A stretch of DNA of 22,042 bases from an uncultured Oscillospiraceae bacterium (GCA_905212515.1 CAJMEU010000034.1:1-22042), one strand, 5' to 3'; shown: positions 14,640 to 22,042, counted from the first letter of the stretch. Made by a program: numbers and translations. The notes: generated by a model from the letters alone, not told the origin.

Positions 14640-15503
14640 ATGGCGCACACCTATAAACAATCCTTCATGCAGCATTACACCGATAATGTGGAGCTGTCCG
14701 TGTTCAACTGCGGTTTGCAGAGCTGCGAGCCGGAGTACACCTGGGGCCCCGGTGTGCGCGACCATTATCTCATCCACTATGTGGCCAGCGGCCAGGGCAT
14801 CTACAAGGTGAACGACGTGGTGTACCATCTGCATCCGGGCGACGTTTTTCTGGCCAAGCCCAGCCAGCTGATCGTGTATACCGCCGACAAAGAGGACCCG
14901 TGGGAATACTATTGGGTGGGCTTCAACGGCGCCTGCGCCAACAAGCTGGTGCTGCAGATGCCGTTCCGGGACGACATGCCCGTACACCACTGCAAGAACC
15001 CGGACCGGGTGAAAAAGGCCCTGTACAACATCTTCCTCTCCCGGGGGCCGGAGGCCCGCAACGAGGCGCTGATGGTGGGCTACCTGTACCTGTTCATCGC
15101 CGAGTTGCTGCAGGAAGCCATGGACCTGGCCCCTCATGTGACCAACTCCAGTTCACAATATGTCATCAACGCCATCAAATATATCCAGTTCAATTATTTT
15201 CACGACATCAGCATCGACGATATCGCCAAGGCTGTGGGCGTGTCCCGCAGTCATCTGTACCGTGTGTTCATGAGCAACGTGGGCCAATCCCCCATCGATT
15301 ATCTGACCACCTACCGCATCAGCGAGGCGTGCTATCTGCTGAAAAACTCCCAGCTCTCCATCGCGGAGATCGCCGTGTCCGTGGGTTTTTTCGACCAGTT
15401 CTATTTCTCCCGCGTGTTCAAAAAATCCAAGGGCGTGCCCCCCAGCAAATATCTGGCTTCCCTCAGCGCCAAAGGCGCCGAGGCTGAGGACGCCGAAGAA
15501 TGA
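14640..15503 (+). CDS. AraC-family transcriptional regulator with cupin sensor domain
   Basis: The 287-residue protein has an N-terminal cupin-like effector domain (~20-110; DHYLIHYVASGQGIY, then YHLHPGDVFLAKPSQL and WEYYWVGFNG). This is the pattern of sugar-responsive members such as those controlling alpha-galactoside or raffinose use. The C-terminal domain (~178-280) has two helix-turn-helix motifs: DDIAKAVGVSRSHLYRVF, and the signature region SIAEIAVSVGFFDQFYFSRV ending GVPPSKYL. The start ATG 14640 is preceded by AGAGG. It is divergent from the galactokinase operon with shared repeats between them, so control of galactose or galactoside metabolism is the most likely role; the inducer is inferred, not seen. 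The C-terminus ends in an acidic Ala/Glu-rich tail. Confidence 0.93.
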   Translation: MAHTYKQSFMQHYTDNVELSVFNCGLQSCEPEYTWGPGVRDHYLIHYVASGQGIYKVNDVVYHLHPGDVFLAKPSQLIVYTADKEDPWEYYWVGFNGACANKLVLQMPFRDDMPVHHCKNPDRVKKALYNIFLSRGPEARNEALMVGYLYLFIAELLQEAMDLAPHVTNSSSQYVINAIKYIQFNYFHDISIDDIAKAVGVSRSHLYRVFMSNVGQSPIDYLTTYRISEACYLLKNSQLSIAEIAVSVGFFDQFYFSRVFKKSKGVPPSKYLASLSAKGAEAEDAEE

Positions 15504-15517
15504 TCCGACGCGAAAAG

Positions 15518-15540
15518 CAGCACTCCTGCCCGGGGTGCTG
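15518..15540 (+). terminator. Possible weak terminator after the AraC-family gene
   Basis: CAGCACTCC (15518-15526) pairs with GGGGTGCTG (15532-15540) around a 5-nt loop, followed by only three T. It may terminate partially or act as an attenuator before the methyltransferase gene, whose ribosome binding site is about 18 nt further on. Confidence 0.45.
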
Positions 15541-15568
15541 TTTGCCGCTTAAGCCAAAAGGAGACGTC

Positions 15569-16945
15569 ATGCCCATGGAAAAAAACCAGCTCGTTCCCCT
15601 CACCATCACCGCCCTGTCCAGCGACGGCTGCGGCGTCGGCCGCGCCGGGGGCATGGTGGTGTTCGTGCCCTATACCGCGGTGGGCGACGAGCTGGACGCC
15701 AAGATCGTCCAGGTTCGCAAACACTATGCCTACGGCATCATCGCCGCGCTGAAACGCCTCGGCCCCGGCCGGGAGGCGCCGGTGTGCCCCATTTACACCA
15801 AGTGCGGCGGCTGCTGTTTCGGCCATTTGTCCTACGAGGCCGAGCTGGCCGCCAAGCAGCAGTTCGTGGCCGACGCCTTTTCCCGCCTGGGCGGCGTTGA
15901 TCTGCCCATGCGGCCCATCCTGCCCTCTCCGGCGCCGCTGCGCTACCGCAACAAGGTGCAGTATCCCCTTGCCGCAGACGCCGAAGGCCATGTGCGCGCG
16001 GGCTTTTACGCGCCGCGCAGCCACCGGGTGGTGCCCTGTGCGGACTGCATTTTGCAGCCCGCGCTGCTGAACCGCATCGCCGCCACGGCCTGCCGTTTGC
16101 TGGAGCAGTATTGCGTTCCCCTTTACGATGAGGAGCAGCACACCGGGTTTGCGCGCCATATTTATCTGCGCCACGCCGTCACCACGGGCCGGGTGCTGTT
16201 CTGCCTGGTGGCCAACGGCCGGCGCCTGCCCCACGCCGACGCTTTCTGCCGGGACCTGGCCGCCGCCCACCCCGAAGTGGAGAGCATCGTGCTGAACGTG
16301 AACACGGCCAAAACGAATGTCATCACCGGTACGGAGAACCTTGTGCTGTACGGCCCCGGCTCTCTGCGAGACGAGATGGCCGGCGTACCGGTGGAGCTGG
16401 ACCCACTTTCCTTCTACCAGGTGAACACGGCGGGCGCCGAGCAGCTGTACGCCGTGGCGCGCGAATTTTCCGGCCTGACAGGCGGCGAAACGCTGCTGGA
16501 CCTTTACTGCGGCGCCGGCACCATCGGCCTGTCCATGGCGGACGCCTGCGGGAAGTTGGTGGGCGTGGAGGTGGTGCCCGCGGCTGTGGCGGACGCCAAG
16601 CGCAACGCCGCGCGCATGGGCGTGCGCCACGCGGAGTTTTTGTGCATGGACGCCGGCGCGGCCGCGCGGGAGCTGGCCCGCCACGGCCTTGCGCCCGACG
16701 TGGTGATTGTGGACCCGCCGCGCAAGGGCTGCGGGCCGGACGCGCTGGACCCCATTTTGCAGATGGCGCCGGCGCGCATTGTGATGGTGAGCTGCAACCC
16801 CGCCACCGCCGCGCGGGACGCGGCCCTGCTGGCCGGCGCCTACCGGCTGGACGCCGTGCAGCCGGTGGACATGTTCCCCCGTACCAGGCACGTGGAGTGC
16901 GTGATCCTTTTGACGGCGGATCAAAACGCCTCTCGCCAAAAATGA
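15569..16945 (+). CDS. rlmD: RlmD/RlmCD-like 23S rRNA (uracil-5-)-methyltransferase with TRAM domain
   Basis: The enzyme family methylates C5 of a uridine in 23S rRNA using SAM; Gram-positive members may handle two sites. The 458-residue product has an N-terminal TRAM domain (~5-65; VPLTITALSSDGCGVGR), then cysteines for a [4Fe-4S] cluster (CPIYTKCGGC, with a further Cys in VVPCADC). The SAM fold has DLYCGAGTIGLSMA, then VIVDPPRKGC and MVSCNPAT with the nucleophilic Cys. The start ATG 15569 follows AAAGGAG by 6 nt; an in-frame extension 5' would run through the terminator-like hairpin, so it is rejected. A second ATG two codons later is possible. A related but distinct homologue lies at 20736-21881. 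Confidence 0.93.
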   Translation: MPMEKNQLVPLTITALSSDGCGVGRAGGMVVFVPYTAVGDELDAKIVQVRKHYAYGIIAALKRLGPGREAPVCPIYTKCGGCCFGHLSYEAELAAKQQFVADAFSRLGGVDLPMRPILPSPAPLRYRNKVQYPLAADAEGHVRAGFYAPRSHRVVPCADCILQPALLNRIAATACRLLEQYCVPLYDEEQHTGFARHIYLRHAVTTGRVLFCLVANGRRLPHADAFCRDLAAAHPEVESIVLNVNTAKTNVITGTENLVLYGPGSLRDEMAGVPVELDPLSFYQVNTAGAEQLYAVAREFSGLTGGETLLDLYCGAGTIGLSMADACGKLVGVEVVPAAVADAKRNAARMGVRHAEFLCMDAGAAARELARHGLAPDVVIVDPPRKGCGPDALDPILQMAPARIVMVSCNPATAARDAALLAGAYRLDAVQPVDMFPRTRHVECVILLTADQNASRQK

Positions 16946-16981
16946 TTGGACTTAAAAACAAAAACTTTAGGAGGTGTCAAT

Positions 16982-17644
16982 ATGCTGAGAACAATCACCG
17001 TCAAAGGCGTCGGGCGCGTATCGATGCGGCCTGATTTGGTAGTACTTTCTATGAAAGTGACAGCAAAACATATGGAATACGATCAAGCGATGGAGATGAC
17101 GGCACAACAGCTTTCGCAGATAAAAGAATGTATTGTCAGTCTGGGATTTGAGCGGGAAACTGTTAAAACCACAAATTTTGACGTGTCCGCTGACTACGAC
17201 AGCTGCGAAGACCGCCATGGCAATTATCAGCGCGTCTTCAAAGGTTTTAAATGCACACACCAGTTAAAACTGTCCTTTGATTTAGACACGAAAAAAATGT
17301 CTCAGGTTTTTTCCGCGGTTGCAAGCTGCCCGGCCCATCCAGAATTGCGTATATCCTTCACTGCAAAAGATCCGTCCTCCATCAAAGACGCACTATTATG
17401 CGAGGCCACCGCGAATGCCAGAAAAAAGGCAGAGCTTCTTTGTAACGCGTCAGGGGCAAAACTGGGGCAGCTGCTTACAATCGAGTACAACTGGGGCGAA
17501 CTGGACATTCATTCCAACAGCAAATATAAGATGGATGGAGATTATTTTTGCGATATCATATCGCCGATAACAACGTCTATCGAGATCGAGTCGGAAAATA
17601 TTGATGTCTGTGACTCCGCAACTTTTGTGTGGGAGATTGGGTGA
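16982..17644 (+). CDS. SIMPL-domain (DUF541) protein
   Basis: The 220-residue protein begins MLRTITVKGVGRVSMRPDLV, the standard opening of SIMPL proteins (beta strand, G-x-G, P-D motif), and continues with the long helix and strands of that fold (VVLSMKVTAKHMEYDQAMEM; ARKKAELLCNASGAKLGQLL). Such proteins are often periplasmic or surface, but this one has no signal peptide or membrane helix, so it is predicted to be cytoplasmic. The function of the family is poorly defined; links to oxidative stress and BP26-like channel assemblies exist elsewhere. AGGAGG lies 7 nt before ATG 16982. Base use is clearly richer in A and T than all neighbours, with codons such as ATA, AAA and TTT common, which suggests acquisition from elsewhere. 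Confidence 0.88.
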   Translation: MLRTITVKGVGRVSMRPDLVVLSMKVTAKHMEYDQAMEMTAQQLSQIKECIVSLGFERETVKTTNFDVSADYDSCEDRHGNYQRVFKGFKCTHQLKLSFDLDTKKMSQVFSAVASCPAHPELRISFTAKDPSSIKDALLCEATANARKKAELLCNASGAKLGQLLTIEYNWGELDIHSNSKYKMDGDYFCDIISPITTSIEIESENIDVCDSATFVWEIG

Positions 17645-17755
17645 ACCCTTTATGACGATGTGTCCGGCCGCGTATGATAAATCGGTACGCAGCGGGCATG
17701 CGTCATATTTCTGCGGCATTGGTGTTTGATAGAAATCGATGGAGGAGCGTTTCTT

Positions 17756-19144
17756 TTGCGACAAACAGATCTTTTGAACGGGCCCATCCTGGGCAGCCTG
17801 GCGAAGCTGGCTTTGCCCATCATGGCCACGTCCCTGATCCAAATGGCCTACAACATGACGGATATGATCTGGATCGGCCGCGTCTCCGCCGACGCGGTGG
17901 CGGCCGTGGGCGCCGCGGGCATGTATATGTGGCTGATAAACGCGCTGGCCTCCATCCCCCGCCTGGGCAGCCAGGTGAAGGCCGCCCACGCACTGGGCGC
18001 CGGGGACGTGCCGCTGGCGGCGTCCTATGCCCAGTCCGCCTTCCACATGGGCGCGCTGCTGGCGGCCCTTTCCACCGTGCTGTGCCTGGCGTTCAACGGG
18101 CCGTTCATCGGCTTTTTTAATCTCAACAGCCCCTCCGTCATCGCGGACGCGCGCACCTACCTGGTCATCGTGTCCTGCGGCATCGCCTTTTCCTTTGCCA
18201 ACCAGATCTTCACCGGCCTGTTCACCGCCATGGGCGGCAGCGTGGTAGTGCTGCGCTCCACCGCCGTGGGCCTGGTGGGCAACATTTTGCTGGACCCGCT
18301 GCTTATTTTCGGCGTAGGCCCCTTTCCCCGCCTGGGGGTGGCCGGCGCGGCTTCGGCCACCACCTTTGCCCAGGGCCTGGTATCCCTGATGTTCCTGCTG
18401 GCCAGTCGGCAGGAAACGTCCCTGTTCCCCCATCTGCACCTGCTGCGCGCCAGCCGGCGGGAAGCCTGGCGGGATATCCTGAAAATCGGCCTGCCGGTCG
18501 CCGTCCAAAGCATGTTCTTTTCCAGCCTCTCCATGATCATCGCGCGCCTCATCGCCGGCTGGGGCGACGCGGCCGTCGCCGCCCAGAAAGTCGGCACCCA
18601 GATCGAGTCCCTCTCCTACATGACGGCCGACGGCTTCGCCACCGCCGTCAGCGCCTTTGTGGCCCAGAACCACGGCGCCGGCAAGCCCGAGCGCATCCGC
18701 CGCGGCTACTGGACGGCCATCGGCCTGATGATGGTGTGGAGTTGTTTTACCACCGTGCTGCTGGTGGTGTTTCCCGCGCCCCTGTTCCGCATCTTCATCC
18801 AGGAGGATTATGTGCTGCCCATCGGCGTGAGCTACCTGCGCATCATGGGCTATTCGCAGATCCTGATGTGCCTGGAGATCACTTCCTCCGGCGCGTTCCA
18901 GGGCCTGGGGCGGCCCATGCCGCCCACGTTGGCCGGCATCATCGGCAACGCGGCCCGCATCCCCATGGCCATTGCCCTCAGCGCAACCGTGCTGGGCCTG
19001 GACGGCATTTGGTGGAGCATCAGCATCTCCAGCATCGCCAAAGGCGCGGTGGTGTTTGTTTGGTTCCTGGTGGTGCTGCGGCGCTATCTGCACAGCAGCG
19101 GCCCGCTGCCGCGCCCCGCGGGCAGGGAAAGCGGCGCGCCATAA
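17756..19144 (+). CDS. MATE-family multidrug/cation efflux transporter
   Basis: The ~462-residue integral membrane protein shows about twelve hydrophobic helices. Its N-terminus (LLNGPILGSLAKLALPIMAT, followed by LIQMAYNMTDMIWIGR) is the usual opening of MATE transporters, which export drugs or metabolites in exchange for Na+ or H+. The repeated half-structure is visible: the second half starts near IGLPVAVQSMFFSSLSMIIA, and MPPTLAGIIGNAARIP matches the late helices. The TTG at 17756 is chosen as start because GGAGGAG (17741-17747) is 8 nt upstream; an earlier in-frame TTG at 17726 has no ribosome binding site. The substrate cannot be inferred. The gene stands alone: the gene before it is AT-rich and unrelated, and the next one starts 106 nt later. 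Confidence 0.93.
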   Translation: MRQTDLLNGPILGSLAKLALPIMATSLIQMAYNMTDMIWIGRVSADAVAAVGAAGMYMWLINALASIPRLGSQVKAAHALGAGDVPLAASYAQSAFHMGALLAALSTVLCLAFNGPFIGFFNLNSPSVIADARTYLVIVSCGIAFSFANQIFTGLFTAMGGSVVVLRSTAVGLVGNILLDPLLIFGVGPFPRLGVAGAASATTFAQGLVSLMFLLASRQETSLFPHLHLLRASRREAWRDILKIGLPVAVQSMFFSSLSMIIARLIAGWGDAAVAAQKVGTQIESLSYMTADGFATAVSAFVAQNHGAGKPERIRRGYWTAIGLMMVWSCFTTVLLVVFPAPLFRIFIQEDYVLPIGVSYLRIMGYSQILMCLEITSSGAFQGLGRPMPPTLAGIIGNAARIPMAIALSATVLGLDGIWWSISISSIAKGAVVFVWFLVVLRRYLHSSGPLPRPAGRESGAP

Positions 19145-19250
19145 GGCGGACCCCGCCGTCCTTCTTCCGCACGGGCCTGACCTTCAGTTCCGCAATTTTA
19201 TACATGTTGGCAGCCCCGGCTGCGGCACACAGAAAAGGAGCGATATCGAC

Positions 19251-19634
19251 ATGGATCTCACCTGGTTGGACGATTATTTGATGCACAAGCCCGGCGTGAC
19301 ACAGGATTACAAGGCCGAATGGGGCTGGCAGCGCTATATGGTGGGCGGCAAAATGTTTGCGGCCCTGATGCGCCCCAGCGCCAAATATGACGCCCGCTAC
19401 GCGGGAAAAGACCTGCTGAACCTGAAATGCGACCCCCTGCTGGCCGAACTGCTGCGCGGCCAGCATCCGCAGATACTGCCCGGTTTCTACTCCGACAAGC
19501 GCACCTGGAACTCCGTGGACTTGGGCGGCGGCCTGACCGAAGAACTGCTGAAGGAAATGATAGACAACAGCTATCAGCTGGTCTTTGAAAAGCTGACCAA
19601 AAAATTGCAGCGGGAAATTTTGGCTCAGCCTTAA
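19251..19634 (+). CDS. MmcQ/YjbR-family protein
   Basis: The 127-residue protein resembles the small YjbR/MmcQ group, which has a CyaY-like fold and is described as DNA-binding without a firm function. Supporting stretches are the N-terminal MDLTWLDDYLMHKPGVTQDY, then KMFAALMRP, LLNLKCDPLLAELLRG, and the late WNSVDLGGGLTEELLKEMID, the usual place of the conserved W-x-S/V-D-L motif followed by a helix ending in YQLVFEKLTKK. AAGGAG precedes ATG 19251 by about 11 nt. Longer upstream frame extension overlaps the MATE gene and is not credible. The stop codon overlaps the first bases of the structured repeat. Confidence 0.85.
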   Translation: MDLTWLDDYLMHKPGVTQDYKAEWGWQRYMVGGKMFAALMRPSAKYDARYAGKDLLNLKCDPLLAELLRGQHPQILPGFYSDKRTWNSVDLGGGLTEELLKEMIDNSYQLVFEKLTKKLQREILAQP

Positions 19635-19717
19635 AAACAGCCGTAAGGTTATTTGAGGGGCCTGTGGGCCGTCCCCGGCCCACGGCCATGGAGATAAGTT
19701 TTTTATTGCGGTGCGAT
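19633..19717 (+). repeat. Structured dispersed repeat, copy 2
   Basis: An ~85-bp element matching copy 1 (minus strand of 11071-11153) in inverted orientation in the window. The first hairpin is CAGCC-GTAA-GGTT, with a weaker stem than copy 1. The second hairpin is TCCCCGGCC-CAC-GGCC(AT)GGAGA (19672-19694). A T-A pair in copy 1 is replaced by C-G here at the same stem position, a compensating change. The conserved tail GATAAGTTTTTTATTGCGG follows. Confidence 0.8.
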
Positions 19718-19725
19718 ACGATCGG

Positions 19726-19755
19726 GGCCATGGGGCCAGTCCCCTGGCCGCGGCC
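19726..19755. other. Nested GGCC hairpin downstream of repeat copy 2
   Basis: GGCCAG (19734-19739) and CTGGCC (19744-19749) with a TCCC loop, flanked by an outer GGCC (19726-19729) / GGCC (19752-19755). It lies between two convergent transcription ends, and copy 1 has no equivalent. Confidence 0.45.
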
Positions 19756-19757
19756 AT

Positions 19758-19795
19758 AAAAACCGGCCGAAAGCTCACTTGCTTTCGGCCGGTTT
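19758..19795 (-). terminator. Intrinsic terminator of the glycosylase gene, with the stop codon in the loop
   Basis: A perfect 14-bp stem, AAACCGGCCGAAAG (19760-19773) and CTTTCGGCCGGTTT (19782-19795), with an 8-nt loop that contains the TGA of the leftward gene. The minus strand ends in a T-run, so it terminates that gene; its last codons form the rising arm. Confidence 0.85.
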
Positions 19796-20620
19796 CTCCG
19801 TTTTGACGCGCCCGTGCTCCGCGCGCACATAATAAAACAGGTACTGCTGCAGCACGCCGGCATATTTGCCGTAACTGCGCGGGAACTTGCCCCCATAAAC
19901 CTCCTGCACCACCCGGTCCATCCACACGTCCACCGGCAGCGCCTCCAGGCGGTGATAACCGAACAGCAGCACGCACTGCGCCACCTTGACGCCCACGCCG
20001 TATACCTCCAGCAGCGCCTGGCGCACCGCGTCTGTGGGCTGGTTTTGCAGCGCCGGCAGGTCCAGCCTGCCGTCCGCCGCGCGCCGGGCGGCGTCCAGCA
20101 CGTATTTTGCCCGGTATCCCAAGCCGCAGGCCGCCAGGTCCGCCTCGGTCAGGCCGGCCAGCCGCTGGGCCGTGGGAAAGGCAAAGCAGCGCCTCCCCGC
20201 CCCGTCAAAGGGATCGCCGTAGGCGGTGCACAGCGTCTCGCTGGCCGTGCGGATGGCCGGGATGCTCTTGCGCTGGGAGATGATAAAGCTCACCAGCATT
20301 TCCCAGGGGTCCTGGCGCAGGATGCGCAGCCCCGCGCCGCACGCGCAGGCGCGGCGCAGATAATCGTCGTTCTTCTTGCAGCAGGCGCGGTATTGGGCAT
20401 AATCGGCGCCCAGGTCAAAATAATCCCGCCACAGCGCCGCAAATTCTTCCTCCGGGCAGGAAAAGCGGTAAGTCTGGGGCTGTTCACCCGGCTCGATGCG
20501 CAAAAAACGGCCCAGCGCAGTCAGCTCCACCGCGCCGTCCTCCCTTTGGCGCATGCGGAAGCACTGGCCGCTCTCGGCGATGGCTGCCGGTGAAAAATCC
20601 GGCAGGGCAAGCGTCAGCAT
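19775..20620 (-). CDS. ogg: 8-oxoguanine DNA glycosylase/AP lyase, OGG1 family
   Basis: It removes 8-oxoguanine paired with C and nicks the abasic site, in base excision repair. The 281-residue protein has the OGG N-terminal domain with ESGQCFRM, then an HhH-GPD domain: SFIISQRKSIPAIR, GLGYRAKYVLDAAR and the hairpin VYGVGVKVAQCVLLF, whose Lys is the Schiff-base nucleophile. PVDVWMDRVV carries the catalytic Asp. This combination separates it from AlkA, which lacks the Lys. The ATG at 20620 is chosen: GGGGAG lies close upstream, and a longer in-frame start at 20656 would lie at or before the -10 box. It is divergent from an RlmD-like gene with overlapping promoters. Confidence 0.93.
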   Translation of the reverse strand: MLTLALPDFSPAAIAESGQCFRMRQREDGAVELTALGRFLRIEPGEQPQTYRFSCPEEEFAALWRDYFDLGADYAQYRACCKKNDDYLRRACACGAGLRILRQDPWEMLVSFIISQRKSIPAIRTASETLCTAYGDPFDGAGRRCFAFPTAQRLAGLTEADLAACGLGYRAKYVLDAARRAADGRLDLPALQNQPTDAVRQALLEVYGVGVKVAQCVLLFGYHRLEALPVDVWMDRVVQEVYGGKFPRSYGKYAGVLQQYLFYYVRAEHGRVKTEKPAESK

Positions 20621-20644
20621 TTGGCCTCTCCCCTTTCCCTTCCT

Positions 20645-20672
20645 ATTATACGGCATTTCCCGCCGCTGGCAA
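20645..20672 (-). promoter_or_regulatory. Promoter of the glycosylase gene
   Basis: Minus strand TTGCCA (20672-20667), 16-nt spacer, TATAAT (20650-20645), ending about 25 nt before the ATG. Confidence 0.7.
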
Positions 20673-20676
20673 GTGC

Positions 20677-20705
20677 TTGTACTTTGCCCCCGGTTTTGTT
20701 ACAAT
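20677..20705 (+). promoter_or_regulatory. Promoter of the second RlmD-like gene
   Basis: TTGTAC (20677-20682), 17-nt spacer, TACAAT (20700-20705). Its -35 lies only 4 nt from the -35 of the divergent glycosylase promoter, so the two may compete. Confidence 0.75.
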
Positions 20706-20735
20706 GATAACAAATTCCCCGCAGGAGGTACGGCC

Positions 20736-21881
20736 GTGTCCCACGAACAAAATTGCCCCCATATGCGCCGGTGCGGCGGCTGCCAGCTGCTGCATCTGCC
20801 CTATCCGCAGCAGCTGGCGGAAAAGCAAAAAACCACCCAGCGCCTGCTGGGCGGCCTGGGGCCGGTACTGCCCATCCTGGGCATGGAACATCCCTTTCAC
20901 TATCGCTGCAAGGTACAGGCCGCCTTTGCCAAAGGGCCCAGGGGCACGGTGGTCAGCGGCACCTATGAGGCCGGCACCCATCGGCTGGTGCCGGTGGAAC
21001 ACTGCCTGCTGGAGGACGAAGAGGCCGACGCCATCCTGGCCACCGTCCGCGCCCTGGCAGGGCGCCTGCACATCCCGCCCTTCGACGATCGCACGGGCCA
21101 GGGCGTGCTGCGCCACGTGCTCATCCGCAGATCGGCGGCCACGGGACAGGTGATGGTGGTGCTGGTGACGGGCACGCCCTTTTTCCCCGGCAGCCGGCAA
21201 TTCGTGCGGGAACTGCGGGCCCGCCATCCGCAGATCGCCACCGTGGTACAGAACGTCAACGGCCGCTATACCAGCATGGTGCTGGGCGGGCAGGAAAAAG
21301 TGCTGTTTGGCAGCGGCTTTATCGAGGACGCGCTGTGCGGCTGCCGCTTTCGCATCTCCGCCCGTTCCTTTTACCAGGTGAACCCGGTGCAGGCCCGGCG
21401 CCTGTACGAAACAGCCATTGAATACGCGGCGCTGACGGGCCGGGAAACGGTATTGGACGCCTACTGCGGCACCGGCACCATCGGGCTCATCGCCGCGCGG
21501 GACGCCGCCCAGGTGCTGGGCGTGGAGCTGAACCGCGACGCCGTGCGCGACGCCGCGGCCAACGCCCGGCGCAACCACATAGAAAACGCCCGCTTTCTGT
21601 GCGGCGACGCCGGCGAGGTGATGCAGCGGCTGGCCGCGGAGGGACAGCCTGTGGACGTGGTGCTGATGGACCCGCCCCGCGCGGGCGCCAGCCTTCCCTT
21701 TCTGGACAGCCTGCTGCATCTGGCGCCCAGGCGGGTGGTATATGTCTCCTGCGACCCGCAGACCCAGCGGCGGGATCTCCTGTATCTGGGCGGCCGCTAC
21801 CGTCTGGAAAAAGCGCAGCCCGTGGATATGTTCCCCCACACGGGGCACATCGAGACCGTGGCGCTACTCACGCGGAAATAG
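20736..21881 (+). CDS. RlmD-like RNA (uracil-5-)-methyltransferase lacking the TRAM domain
   Basis: The 381-residue protein is homologous to the one at 15569-16945 but starts directly at the iron-sulfur cysteines: CPHMRRCGGCQLL, with a further Cys in VEHCLLED. The SAM domain shows DAYCGTGTIGLIAARDAAQV, then VVLMDPPRAGAS and VYVSCDPQT with the nucleophilic Cys. Loss of TRAM suggests a different RNA target or help from another factor; which uridine is modified cannot be told. The start is GTG 20736, 5 nt after GCAGGAGGTA; in-frame sequence further upstream crosses the promoter. Its own promoter is clear. The following methyltransferase gene starts 15 nt after its stop, so the two probably form an operon. 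Confidence 0.92.
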   Translation: MSHEQNCPHMRRCGGCQLLHLPYPQQLAEKQKTTQRLLGGLGPVLPILGMEHPFHYRCKVQAAFAKGPRGTVVSGTYEAGTHRLVPVEHCLLEDEEADAILATVRALAGRLHIPPFDDRTGQGVLRHVLIRRSAATGQVMVVLVTGTPFFPGSRQFVRELRARHPQIATVVQNVNGRYTSMVLGGQEKVLFGSGFIEDALCGCRFRISARSFYQVNPVQARRLYETAIEYAALTGRETVLDAYCGTGTIGLIAARDAAQVLGVELNRDAVRDAAANARRNHIENARFLCGDAGEVMQRLAAEGQPVDVVLMDPPRAGASLPFLDSLLHLAPRRVVYVSCDPQTQRRDLLYLGGRYRLEKAQPVDMFPHTGHIETVALLTRK

Positions 21882-21896
21882 GAAGGATCGAGAAAA

Positions 21897-22042
21897 ATGA
21901 AAGAAAACAAATACGACAACGATGGTTTTTTCCAAAAATACAGCGAGATGGGCCGTTCCCGGCAGGGGCTTTCCGGTGCGGGCGAATGGACCACACTGGA
22001 AAAGCTGCTGCCGGAGTTTGCCGGCAAGCGCGTGCTGGACCT
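21897..22042 (+). CDS. Class I SAM-dependent methyltransferase, N-terminal fragment (runs off the right edge)
   Basis: The first 48 codons are present: MKENKYDNDGFFQKYSEMGR, then GLSGAGEWTTLEKLLPEFAG and KRVLD at the edge. KRVLDL is the start of SAM-binding motif I (normally followed by GCGxG), and the preceding segment matches small UbiE/Methyltransf_11-type enzymes common in Firmicutes, which act on unknown small molecules. GGAAGGA precedes the ATG by 9 nt. It lies 15 nt after the RlmD-like gene and probably shares its transcript. Confidence 0.75.
   Translation, partial: MKENKYDNDGFFQKYSEMGRSRQGLSGAGEWTTLEKLLPEFAGKRVLD

Noticed and set aside
15401..16939. A 512-codon minus-strand open frame opposite the RlmD-like gene
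   Set aside because: Antisense shadow of a gene with complete catalytic motifs; its composition (His, Arg, Gly, Gln) is typical of GC-rich shadows.
1..22042. tRNA, rRNA, CRISPR arrays, integrases, transposase genes or prophage genes
   Set aside because: None was seen by reading; the only repeats are short structured elements and promoter-region repeats.

Overview
The window is high-GC DNA with dense genes, strong AAGGAGG-type ribosome binding sites, some GTG and TTG starts, and sigma-A-like promoters (TTGATA/TATAAT). It carries families typical of gut Clostridia: LytS-type kinases, Cache-type diguanylate cyclases, a clostridial-style galactokinase, RlmCD-like methyltransferases and MATE pumps. 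The best guess is a member of the Oscillospirales/Ruminococcaceae-Oscillospiraceae (Firmicutes). This is inferred from protein style only; there is no rRNA or tRNA in the window.

Region 1 (1-11070) is a signalling block. A LytS/YehU-type histidine kinase and the start of its response regulator read leftwards off the edge. Divergent from them runs an apparent operon: a membrane diguanylate cyclase (with a probable frameshift in its first membrane segment), a membrane protein with two degenerate GGDEF domains and an intact-looking EAL phosphodiesterase domain, a hybrid histidine kinase, and a lipoprotein solute-binding protein with no transporter permease beside it. A regulator with two GntR-type winged-helix domains follows from its own near-consensus promoter and ends at a strong terminator. 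The natural reading is a sensory cassette coupling an extracellular ligand to c-di-GMP turnover and phosphorelay, but the ligand and targets are not visible.

Region 2 (11071-15503) is metabolic. A four-gene leftward operon (galactokinase, HGSNAT/DUF1624-type membrane acyltransferase, ArsC/Spx-family thioredoxin-fold protein, purine nucleoside phosphorylase) diverges from an AraC-family regulator. The shared intergenic region holds both promoters, a 12-bp inverted repeat and a 14-bp tandem direct repeat that are good operator candidates.

Region 3 (15518-22042) is mostly housekeeping: an RlmD-like rRNA uracil methyltransferase with TRAM domain, an AT-rich SIMPL-domain gene that looks foreign, a MATE efflux pump, a YjbR/MmcQ-type protein, an OGG1-type 8-oxoguanine glycosylase (leftward), a second RlmD-like methyltransferase lacking TRAM, and the start of a small SAM methyltransferase. 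Two copies of an ~84-bp structured repeat, each placed directly after a stop codon and in the same orientation relative to that gene, lie after the purine nucleoside phosphorylase and the YjbR genes. They are the clearest structure not explained by coding.
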